A stretch of DNA of 25,679 bases. Origin: CAYRVX01 sp964642165. GTDB taxonomy: Bacteria > Planctomycetota > Phycisphaerae > SM23-33. The notes under the pieces were generated by a model. The model was given only the letters and a program-made list of their open reading frames with translations, had not been told where the DNA came from and made no database searches. The position numbers and the translations under genes are program-made. Every line of letters begins with the position of its first letter. Within the stretch, counting starts at the first letter, position 1. Below, piece after piece: positions 1 through 6,706 of the stretch. The stretch covers positions 1 through 25,679 of the forward strand of contig CAZXOC010000075.1 of NCBI GenBank assembly GCA_964642165.1, in the 5' to 3' direction.

Positions 1-369
1 CAGCACCTGCCAGCGGTCGTTGTAGAAGTAGTCCGTGCGGTCCCACTTGCCGTCGGTGTGGTCCAGGACGAGCTTGGTGATCCGCCGCCCCAGGCCATCG
101 TAGCGGTACTCGGCCATCGGCGTGTCGTTGGCGTCCCACTGGCCGGCCGAGGTCCCGTCGTCGCGGCAGATGAAGCGGAGGCGATTCCAGGCGTCGTAGC
201 GGGCCGTGAAGCGCCCCGGCGTATGGCCCGGCAGCGGGATTCGCGGGATCGTCGTCATGTTCCCGGCCGCGTCGTAGGCCACGTTGCTCTCGTCCCCGTC
301 CAGCGACTGGATCTCGTTGGCCGCGTTGTGCTCGCGCTGCTGCAGTGTACCATTGCCGAAGCGGTCGGG
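1..369 (-). pseudogene. RHS-repeat protein fragment, broken upstream and cut by the window edge
   Basis: Read on the minus strand, this stretch encodes tandem YD/RHS-type repeats: DRFGN near 346-366, then NVAYDAAGNMT, RYDAWNR, and EYRYDGLGRRITK followed by a YFYNDRWQVL segment. These are hallmarks of RHS/YD-repeat proteins, large cell-surface or secreted shells that often carry C-terminal toxins. The reading frame is intact to position 1 and must continue left of the window. Upstream, the RHS-like sequence stops at about 366-370, where plus-strand istB sequence begins, and RHS homology does not resume in the 300 bases further upstream. I infer that the gene was cut by an IS21-type insertion with deletion. 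An assembly chimera would look the same. The payload, if any, lies outside the window. Confidence 0.7.
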
Positions 370-370
370 G

Positions 371-700
371 GAGTGCTTCTTCGAGGTGATCATGCGTCGG
401 CACGAGACGCGCTCGACGATGATGACGTCGAATCGGCCGCTGGAGGACTGGGGCAAGCTGATCGGGGACGTCCCGGCTGCCACGGGCGTCCCGGACCGGT
501 TCCTGCACCGCGCGGAGATCCTCACAATCGAGGGCCGCAGCTACCGGCTGAAGGACCGAGCCAGAGGCAGGAGGCTGTCGCGGGACATCGACGTCCCGGC
601 CGCAGAGCGCCGAGCGTGGACGGGGTACAGCCGCGCAAGGAACTCGCCGGGAGAAGGGCAGATGAGCTACAAGGGCCCCAAGATCACTGCCCACTTTTGA
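371..700 (+). pseudogene. istB: IS21-family helper ATPase IstB, C-terminal remnant
   Basis: The plus-strand frame reads FFEVIMRRHETRSTMMTSNR, then PLEDWGKLIGDVPAAT, DRFLHRAEILTIEGRSYRL and a stop at 698-700. This is the C-terminal third of the AAA+ helper of IS21-type transposons: the sensor-1 threonine/asparagine stretch (MTSNRP), the EDWGKLIGD helix and the final RSYRL strand. Walker A and B are absent because the left part is missing. The frame is still open to an arbitrary ATG at 284, but everything before about 371 is antisense to the RHS fragment. No istA is present. The roughly 40 residues after RSYRL are unlike usual IstB tails and may be frameshifted. The element cannot move by itself. 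Confidence 0.75.
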
Positions 701-719
701 CCCGCCCCGTGACACTTTT
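691..719 (+). repeat. Probable right-end repeats of the IS21-type element
   Basis: CACTTTT occurs twice, at 692-698 and 713-719, 21 bp apart, at the end of the istB remnant. The first copy sits in CCACTTTTGACCC, whose complement resembles the repeats found at IS21-family termini. The exact outer end cannot be fixed without the left end. Confidence 0.35.
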
Positions 720-977
720 CTTCTGGAGAGGGCATTCTGGAAGGAGCTCTCGGTGTCATGACGAGGCGGCGGGTGAGGATGGCGTCCCTGGCGGTCGCGG
801 CCCCCTCGGTCAACGGAGGAGGAGACCGAGGAGCCGGCCGGACAACTCCGGCCGAAGGCCGACCTTATTTCGGAGGGGTCGGACGACCCTCGAAGGGACG
901 TGTGCCCACCGCATCCCGAGGAGACCCCCAAACGCCTATTGCGCACTTCGCTTGACGTCCCGGCACGCGGAGAGGCC
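720..977. other. Gene-free stretch with one strong hairpin
   Basis: No convincing coding sequence is seen on either strand. It holds a perfect 8-bp stem at 835-854 (CGGCCGGA, loop CAAC, TCCGGCCG). No T-tract follows, so it is at best a weak terminator for transcripts coming from the IS remnant. Confidence 0.4.
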
Positions 978-1006
978 TTGAATTGGGACTTGTCCGATGC
1001 TATATA
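978..1006 (+). promoter_or_regulatory. Sigma70-type promoter of the rrf2-isc operon
   Basis: The -35 box TTGAAT (978-983) and the -10 box TATATA (1001-1006) are separated by exactly 17 bp, with a TG at 998-999 giving an extended -10. The predicted start at about 1013 lies inside the AGGAGGGG ribosome-binding stretch (1008-1015). Either the real start is slightly upstream or the leader is very short. Confidence 0.6.
986..995. promoter_or_regulatory. Candidate autoregulatory operator in the rrf2 promoter spacer
   Basis: The perfect inverted repeat GGAC-TT-GTCC lies between the -35 and -10 boxes, where a bound regulator would block polymerase. Rrf2/IscR proteins commonly repress their own operon. 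Assigning this site to the adjacent Rrf2 protein is inference. Confidence 0.35.
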
Positions 1007-1026
1007 TAGGAGGGGCTTCGTAGGAT

Positions 1027-1539
1027 GTGTCGGTTACGATGCTGTGTCTGACCAAAAAGACAAACTGCGGGCTGACCGCCCTGGTGTACCTGGCCGGCGA
1101 GCCGGGCCGCCTGGCCTCCGCGCGCGAGATCGCCACTCGCTTCGGCGTGCCGCGGGGCCTCCTGATGAACGTCCTGAAGGAGCTCGCGGCGGGCGGGTAC
1201 GTCCACTCCGTCCGCGGCGCCCGCGGCGGCTACCGCCTGGCCCGCCCGCCGGAACGCATCCGCCTGGACCGGCTCGTGGATCGCCTGGAGGGCGCCATCC
1301 GCGACGCCGACTGCCTCCGCAACCGCGTCGCCCGGGACCAAACATGCCCGCGCGTGGACTACTGCGAGGTGGCCGACGGCGTCCACCGCCTGCACCGCAA
1401 GCTCCTCAACTTCCTTCAAGGGATTACCCTGGCCGATCTTATAGGCCCTGGCCCGCCGGCGCAGGAGCGGGTAGAATCCACCGGGCGCCCCACGGCGAGG
1501 GACACCGCGAATGCCGCTGAAGCTGCCGATCTATCTTGA
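1027..1539 (+). CDS. iscR: Rrf2-family, IscR-like Fe-S-sensing transcription regulator
   Basis: A 170-residue winged-helix regulator. The N-terminal LTKKTNCGLTALVYLA helix, the recognition region with PRGLLMNVLKEL (about 42-53) and the wing SVRGARGGYRLAR (about 61-73) are classic Rrf2. Three cysteines, C96, C107 and C113, lie in the loop where IscR binds its cluster (C-x10-C-x5-C here), so Fe-S sensing is likely. The protein probably represses or tunes the iscS-iscU-iscA genes downstream. GTG at 1027 is preferred because AGGAGG lies 13 nt upstream; ATG at 1039 is the alternative. The last roughly 30 residues overlap the start of iscS by 29 nt and look like unconserved read-through sequence. 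The gene name is inferred from the cysteines and the operon. Confidence 0.88.
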   Translation: MSVTMLCLTKKTNCGLTALVYLAGEPGRLASAREIATRFGVPRGLLMNVLKELAAGGYVHSVRGARGGYRLARPPERIRLDRLVDRLEGAIRDADCLRNRVARDQTCPRVDYCEVADGVHRLHRKLLNFLQGITLADLIGPGPPAQERVESTGRPTARDTANAAEAADLS

Positions 1540-2737
1540 CTACAACGCCACCACGCCGGTCGACGAGCGCGTGATCGAGGCCATGACGCCCTACTACGCC
1601 CGGGCCTTCGGCAACGCCGCCAGCCGCAGCCATTCCTTCGGCTGGGAGGCCGAGGCCGCCGTCGCCACCGCGCGGGAGCAGACCGCCGCCCTGATCGGCG
1701 CCTCGCCCGGCGAGATCGTCTTCACCAGCGGCGCCACCGAGAGCAACAACCTCGCCCTCAAGGGCGCCGCGGCCATGTACCGCCACAAGGGAAACCACAT
1801 CGTCACCTGCGCCACCGAGCACCACGCCGTCCTCGACCCGTGCGCCCGGCTGACCGAGAGCGGCTTCGAGGTGACGGCCCTTCCGGTGGACGCCACCGGC
1901 CGCGTCGACCCCCAGCACGTCGACGACGCCATCGCCGACCGCACGATCCTGATCTCGATCATGGCCGCCAACAACGAGACGGGCACGCGGCACCCGATCG
2001 CGGAGATCGGCCGCATCGCCACGCGGCGCGACGTCCTGTTCCACTGCGACGCCACGCAGGCCGTCGGCAAGGTGCCGATCGACGTGGAGGCCGCGGGCAT
2101 CGACCTGCTGAGCCTCTCGGCGCACAAGATCTACGGCCCGAAGGGCGTCGGCGCGCTCTACGTGCGGCGGCGGCGGCCGCGGGTGCGCCTGCGCTGCCAG
2201 ATGGACGGCGGCGGGCACGAGCGAGGCCTGCGCAGCGGCACGCTGAACGTCCCGGGCATCGTCGGCCTGGGCGCCGCGGCGGAGATCTGCCACCGCGAGA
2301 TGCACGACGAGGGCGCCCGCCTGGCCGACCTGCGCGAGCGCCTCCACGACGGCATCCGCGGGCGCCTGGAGGACGTCCACCTCAACGGGCACCCCACCGA
2401 GCGCCTGGGCAACACGCTGAACCTCTCCTTCGCCTACGTCGAGGGCGAGGCCCTGATGATGAAGCTGCGGAACCTCGCGGTCTCGTCGGGCTCGGCCTGC
2501 ACGAGCGAGTCGCGCGAGCCCAGCCACGTCCTGCGGGCGATGGGCGTGCCGGAGGAGCTGGCGAACTCGTCGATCCGCTTCAGTCTCGGGCGCCGCACCA
2601 CGGCGGAGGAGATCGACTACGCCATCGAGCACGTGGTCGGCGGCGTCAAGGAGCTGCGGGAGCTCAGCCCGCTCTACGAGCTGGCGCGGGAGCGGACGGA
2701 CGCGGCCCGGATCGCGCGGAAGCCGCGGGCGGACTGA
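1511..2737 (+). CDS. iscS: Cysteine desulfurase IscS/NifS
   Basis: A PLP-dependent class V aminotransferase-fold enzyme of 408 residues. It takes sulfur from L-cysteine as a persulfide and hands it to the IscU scaffold, releasing alanine. Visible hallmarks are the N-terminal YLDYNATTP, TSGATESNN (72-80), the cofactor-stacking histidine H104 (TEHHAVL), D180 and Q183 (HCDATQAVGK), the Schiff-base lysine K206 in LSAHKIYGPKG, and the mobile-loop cysteine C330 in SSGSACTS, close to C328 of E. coli IscS. SIRFSLGR near the C-terminus is also typical. A GAGGG ribosome-binding site lies 10 nt before the ATG. The start sits inside the end of the Rrf2 gene, suggesting translational coupling. Confidence 0.95.
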   Translation: MPLKLPIYLDYNATTPVDERVIEAMTPYYARAFGNAASRSHSFGWEAEAAVATAREQTAALIGASPGEIVFTSGATESNNLALKGAAAMYRHKGNHIVTCATEHHAVLDPCARLTESGFEVTALPVDATGRVDPQHVDDAIADRTILISIMAANNETGTRHPIAEIGRIATRRDVLFHCDATQAVGKVPIDVEAAGIDLLSLSAHKIYGPKGVGALYVRRRRPRVRLRCQMDGGGHERGLRSGTLNVPGIVGLGAAAEICHREMHDEGARLADLRERLHDGIRGRLEDVHLNGHPTERLGNTLNLSFAYVEGEALMMKLRNLAVSSGSACTSESREPSHVLRAMGVPEELANSSIRFSLGRRTTAEEIDYAIEHVVGGVKELRELSPLYELARERTDAARIARKPRAD

Positions 2738-2775
2738 CGCCCTCGGCGGCGCGGGCCACGGGAAAGACGGCAGGA

Positions 2776-3168
2776 ATGTACTACAGCGAGAACGTCCTGG
2801 AGCACTTCCACCACCCGCGGAACGTGGGCTCGCTGGACAAGAACTCGCCCCGGGTGGGCACGGGGATCGTCGGCGCGGCCGGCTGCGGCGACGTGATCAA
2901 GCTCCAGATCGAGGTCGACGACCGCCGGCAGATCGTCGACGCGAAGTTCAAGACGTTCGGGTGCGGCTCGGCCATCGCGGCGGCGTCTCTCACCACCGAG
3001 TGGCTGATCGGGCGCACCGTCGAGCAGGCCGGCGAGCTGCGAGACAGCTACATCTCCGAGCAGCTCGACCTGCCGCCGGCGAAGGTCCACTGCTCGGTGA
3101 TGGCCGAGGACGCCGTCAAGGCGGCCATCGAGGACTGGCGGCGCAAGCGTCGCGGCGCCGCGACGTAA
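2776..3168 (+). CDS. iscU: Fe-S cluster assembly scaffold IscU
   Basis: A 130-residue scaffold on which [2Fe-2S] and [4Fe-4S] clusters form before transfer to client proteins. All ligand positions match E. coli IscU in number as well as type: C37 and D39 (AAGCGDV), C63 (FGCGSAIAAAS) and H105-C106 (KVHCS). The N-terminal MYYSENVLEHFHHPRN is typical. The chaperone-recognition motif, usually LPPVK, is LPPAK (99-103). The Hsp70/Hsp40 pair HscA-HscB that would read it is not in the window. The ATG at 2776 follows CAGGA and lies 38 nt after the iscS stop. The longer upstream frame is out of register with iscS and is not coding. Confidence 0.95.
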   Translation: MYYSENVLEHFHHPRNVGSLDKNSPRVGTGIVGAAGCGDVIKLQIEVDDRRQIVDAKFKTFGCGSAIAAASLTTEWLIGRTVEQAGELRDSYISEQLDLPPAKVHCSVMAEDAVKAAIEDWRRKRRGAAT

Positions 3169-3211
3169 CGCCCCGGCCGGGCGGACCGGCGAGGTGCGCA
3201 AGGAGCCCGCG

Positions 3212-3538
3212 ATGTCCATCACGCTGACCCGGCACGCCGCCGAGCGGCTCCGGGGCCTGCTTCGCCGCAGGAACGTCCCCGACGCCTTCCTCCGCGTCGC
3301 CGTCCGCCAGGGAGGGTGTGCCGGCTTGCGCTACGCCCTCGACGTGACCGACGCGCCCGCGCCCGAGGACGAGACGTTCGCCTGCCACGGCGTCCGCCTG
3401 ATCTGCGACCCCAAGAGCTACGCGCGACTCCGGGGCACGGAGATCGATTACGACGAGACGTTCCTCACCGGCGGCTTCGTCTTCCACAACCCCAACGCCA
3501 GGAACGTCTGCAACTGCGGCAGCAGCTTCTCGGTATGA
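3212..3538 (+). CDS. iscA: A-type Fe-S carrier protein (IscA/HesB family)
   Basis: A 108-residue A-type carrier that accepts Fe-S clusters, or iron, from the scaffold and delivers them to apo-proteins. The three conserved cysteines are present: C36 in GGCAGLRY, and C100 and C102 in the C-terminal CNCGSSFSV. FVFHNPNA just before is also characteristic. ATG 3212 is chosen over the in-frame GTG 3194 because AAGGAG lies 6 nt upstream of it. It ends the operon 43 nt after iscU and faces the convergent kinase gene with only 6 nt between stops, so no intrinsic terminator fits there. IscA versus ErpA or SufA cannot be decided by sequence alone; operon position favours IscA. Confidence 0.92.
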   Translation: MSITLTRHAAERLRGLLRRRNVPDAFLRVAVRQGGCAGLRYALDVTDAPAPEDETFACHGVRLICDPKSYARLRGTEIDYDETFLTGGFVFHNPNARNVCNCGSSFSV

Positions 3539-3544
3539 CGGGGG

Positions 3545-6500
3545 CTACTTCGCCTCGACGACGATGCGGAAGCCGACTTCCGGGCCGCGGTGATCTGCCG
3601 GGAAATGGAGTCGGCTGGCGGAGCGGCAGGCGTTCGGCAGGTGGTACCACGACCCGCCGCGCGCGACGCGTTCGGCGCCCCTTCGCGGGCCGGTGGGATC
3701 GGTGACCCGGCCGGGGGGATACGCGCCGTAGCGGTCGGCGCACCACTCGGCAACGTTGCCGTGCATGTCGCGCAGACCCCAGGCGTTGGGCTTCTTCACC
3801 CCGGCGGGGGACGTCCGCTCGTAGCGGTCGTCGCGGGCGCGATCGGCCGCAATCCCCCCGGGGGCGGACTTGTCGGCGTAGTTGGCGTGCTCGTGCAGCC
3901 GGGCCTCCCCGGCGCCGAAGCTGAAGCGTGTGGCCGTCCCGGCGCGGCAGGCGTACTCCCACTCCGCCTCGGTGGGCAGGCGCACCTTCCGATCGATCTT
4001 GCGGCTGAGCCACGCGCAGAACTCCACGGCGTCGGCCCAGGTCACGTGGAGGACCGGGTGCTTGTCGGCGTCGTCCTGGAAGAACCCGGGCTTGTTCCAT
4101 CGGGTCTCTCCGCGACGGACCCACTTGCCGTCCACCAGCCGACGCGACCACCTCTCGCGCTCGGCCTGCGTCTTGTACTTCCGGTCCGCCACGAAGACGC
4201 TGAACTCCCTCTGCTTGACCTCGCACTCACTCATGTAGAACGCCTTGCGGATGACCACCTCATGCGGCGTCTCGTGGCGGCTGCGCCCGGGCTCGTCCTC
4301 GGGCGAGCCCATCCGGAACCTGCCCGGCGGGATCAGCACGAACGTCATTCGCCGGCCGCGCCCGAAGTCCACCAAGAACACCATCCTGCTGACGATCTGC
4401 TTCTTGAGCTCGGCGGCGGATCGGCTGGAGGGCTTCAGCGCCAGGGCCTTGTTCACCTCGGCGAGGGCCTTGTGCAGGCGGCCCTCGCGCAGCAGCTCGC
4501 CGGCGCGCTTGACGAGGCGGCTCTTCTGGTCCTCGACGGTGTCGGTGCGGGCGATTCGGCGGGCCTCCGACAGCATCTGCAGGGCGCGTCGATGCTCCAC
4601 GATCGCCTCGTCGAGCCGCCCATCGCGCTCGGCCCGGCCAGCCAGCGACAGGGAGCGCTGGATCCGCTGCCAGGTGGGCCCGGCGCGGGCCCGAAGCCGG
4701 GCGGCGTCGACGCCCATCAGCGCGTCGAGCCACTCCCGGCGGGCTGCGGAGAGCTGCTTCTTCAGCTCGGCGTTGGCCAGTTCGGCCGCCTTGCGCCACT
4801 GACGCGTCGCCGCGGCGAAGTCCCGCCGATCGAAGGCATTCGCCGCCGTCCGCGCCTCGCGGTTCCACGGCGCGTTGGACTCCCGCCGGGTGAGGGCCCG
4901 GTCCAGGCGCTCGCGGACGGACGAGGCCCGCTCCCGTGCCGCGACGGCCTCGGCGCGCGCGTCGTGCTGCCCGCCCAACTCGCCGCAGAGCTTCAACAGC
5001 TTCTCGTACGGCGCGCGGGCCGCCTTGTACGCCTTCTGGTCCCACAGCTCCTCCGCCGTGGCGTACAGCGCCCGGCATTCGTCCACCTTCGCCCCGGCGC
5101 CGGCCGGCAAGTCGAGGTCCTGCACCCGCTCCCACGCCGCGGTGGCCTGCCCGCGAAGCAGCGCCGCGCCGCCGGCCGCGTCGTCGTCGCGCGCGTACAG
5201 CGCGTCGGTCACGGCGCTGGGCGCCCAGCCCTCGCGGTACGCCCGCGCCCGCAGCAGCGTCCCCGGCCGGACCAGGATCGGCATCTCGTAGCGCCGCGAG
5301 GCCTCGGTCGGTTCGCTGCCGTCGGTGGTGTAGCGGACCTCGGCCAGCGCCGTCAGGCACGTGACCATCACGGCGGTCGGCTTGGCGATGGTCCCCGCCG
5401 GCGGGGTGAAGACGGGCTGGGCCACCTGCCGCCGGCCCGGGGCGGTGGCCGGCACGGCCGTGGGCTCGGTCTCGCCCCGAAGCCAGATCGCCCAAACGGC
5501 CAGCACCGCCGCCAGGACGGCCACCCCGCCGCCGACCCCCAGCGCCACGCGCAGCGGGGAGACCTTCGCCGGCGCGGCCACGGGGATGGCCGGTCGGGCG
5601 ACCACCCCCTGAAGCTCGGGCGTCTCCAGGCCGGTCACCTGGAAGTAGGCCAGCCGGAGGTCCTCCAGCAGCTCGTCGTAGTCGGCGTGGCGCCGGTTGG
5701 GGTCGCCCTCCAGCATGCGGGCGACGACCGCCGCCGTCTTGGGGTTCAGCAGCGCCCGCTCCGCCCGCAGGTCCGGCGCGGGGCGCTGGAGCCGCGCGTC
5801 CATGACCTCCCGAACGGACTCGCCCCGGAACGGCGGCCGCCCGGCCAGCGCGTGGAACAGCGTCGCCCCCAGGGCGTACATGTCGCTGCGCGCGTCCAGC
5901 GGCTCGCGGCGGACCTGCTCGGGCGAGACGTAGTACGGCGTGCCGATGGCGTCGTCCTGCCCGGCCGACCGCGCCTGGAAGCGGGCGATGCCGAAGTCCA
6001 CCAGCTTCGGCGTGCCCTTCTCGTCGATCATGATGTTGGCGGGTTTGACGTCGCCGTGGACCAGGCCGATCTCCGCCGCCGCCGCCAGCGCCCGCGCGAC
6101 GCCGATGCCGATCTCCAGGGCCTTGGCCTCGTCCATGGGCTTGCCCTCGGCGAACAGCCGGCTCATCGGCTGGCCCGGGATCAGCTCCATGACGATGTAG
6201 GGCTGCCCGCCCTCCTGCCCGACGGAGTAGACGCGGACGGCGTTGAGGTGCTCCAGCGAGGCGATGGCCTTGGCCTCGGCGAGGAAGGACCCCACGCGCG
6301 CCTGGTCCTCGCCGAGGGCCCGGCGCATGACCTTGATGGCGACGTTCCGCCCGAGGTGCTTGTCCAGGGCCTTGTAGGTCGCGCCCATCTCGCCGCGCCC
6401 GAGCAGCTTCAGCAGGACGAACGGCCCGAACTTCGCCGGCGCGGAGAACTTCGCGCCGCACTGGGGGCACGCCACGACGGTGAAGGGCACGGCGCCGGAG

Positions 6501-6592
6501 AGGTCCATGACGTGGCCGCACTGGTGGCAGGCGGTCTTGCCGACGCTTTCGGCCTGGATGTCGGAGGCACCGTTGTCGTTGTCGGACATCAT
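3545..6592 (-). CDS. Transmembrane Ser/Thr kinase with zinc ribbon, chitobiase-type and FGE-sulfatase-like domains
   Basis: A protein of about 1015 residues with a rare domain order. Residues 20-46 form a zinc ribbon (C22, C25, C42, C45). Residues 55-330 form a Hanks-type kinase: glycine loop GRGEMGATYK (65-74), K87, catalytic D181 in HGDVKPAN (HRD is HGD, a non-RD form), DFG (199-201) and SPE. A helix of about 23 residues near 372-395 spans the membrane. Next comes a CHB_HEX_C-like beta domain (about 412-480, YTTDGSEPT), then a long helical, repeat-like region. The C-terminal FGE-sulfatase/SUMF1 fold runs from about 760 to the end (PPGRFRMGSPEDE, RLPTEAEWEYACRAGT, DMHGNVAEWC). In the FGE active-site segment, the position of the first human FGE cysteine is His; only the second Cys remains. 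A binding or sensor role is thus likelier than formylglycine formation. ATG 6592 or 6589 both fit. Confidence 0.9.
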   Translation of the reverse strand: MMSDNDNGASDIQAESVGKTACHQCGHVMDLSGAVPFTVVACPQCGAKFSAPAKFGPFVLLKLLGRGEMGATYKALDKHLGRNVAIKVMRRALGEDQARVGSFLAEAKAIASLEHLNAVRVYSVGQEGGQPYIVMELIPGQPMSRLFAEGKPMDEAKALEIGIGVARALAAAAEIGLVHGDVKPANIMIDEKGTPKLVDFGIARFQARSAGQDDAIGTPYYVSPEQVRREPLDARSDMYALGATLFHALAGRPPFRGESVREVMDARLQRPAPDLRAERALLNPKTAAVVARMLEGDPNRRHADYDELLEDLRLAYFQVTGLETPELQGVVARPAIPVAAPAKVSPLRVALGVGGGVAVLAAVLAVWAIWLRGETEPTAVPATAPGRRQVAQPVFTPPAGTIAKPTAVMVTCLTALAEVRYTTDGSEPTEASRRYEMPILVRPGTLLRARAYREGWAPSAVTDALYARDDDAAGGAALLRGQATAAWERVQDLDLPAGAGAKVDECRALYATAEELWDQKAYKAARAPYEKLLKLCGELGGQHDARAEAVAARERASSVRERLDRALTRRESNAPWNREARTAANAFDRRDFAAATRQWRKAAELANAELKKQLSAARREWLDALMGVDAARLRARAGPTWQRIQRSLSLAGRAERDGRLDEAIVEHRRALQMLSEARRIARTDTVEDQKSRLVKRAGELLREGRLHKALAEVNKALALKPSSRSAAELKKQIVSRMVFLVDFGRGRRMTFVLIPPGRFRMGSPEDEPGRSRHETPHEVVIRKAFYMSECEVKQREFSVFVADRKYKTQAERERWSRRLVDGKWVRRGETRWNKPGFFQDDADKHPVLHVTWADAVEFCAWLSRKIDRKVRLPTEAEWEYACRAGTATRFSFGAGEARLHEHANYADKSAPGGIAADRARDDRYERTSPAGVKKPNAWGLRDMHGNVAEWCADRYGAYPPGRVTDPTGPRRGAERVARGGSWYHLPNACRSASRLHFPADHRGPEVGFRIVVEAK

Positions 6593-6663
6593 CGCGCAAC
6601 CATCCCCCGACCCGCGCCCCGGCCGGGCGGCTATGCCGCTGCGCAAAGCAGCGCTGTGCCTTG

Positions 6664-6692
6664 AGTTTACCGGCCGGTTGCGCACGCCGCAA
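6664..6692 (-). promoter_or_regulatory. Candidate promoter of the kinase gene
   Basis: On the minus strand, TTGCGG (6687-6692) and TAAACT (6664-6669) are separated by 17 bp, about 72 nt upstream of the kinase start. It sits in the 114-bp space after the histidine kinase stop, so the kinase need not depend on upstream transcription. Confidence 0.4.
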
Positions 6693-6706
6693 GACGCGCG
6701 CTTCGG

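Noticed and set aside
3545..3760. C-terminal FGE/C-type-lectin fold as target of a diversity-generating retroelement
   Set aside because: No reverse transcriptase or template repeat is seen in the window, and the C-terminus lacks the Asn-rich or AAC-rich pattern of such variable regions.
3545..4400. Formylglycine-generating activity for sulfatases
   Set aside because: The first active-site cysteine is replaced by His, and no sulfatase gene is nearby.
3590..6664. Plus-strand frame mirroring the kinase gene
   Set aside because: The minus-strand protein has clear kinase and FGE motifs; the mirror has none.
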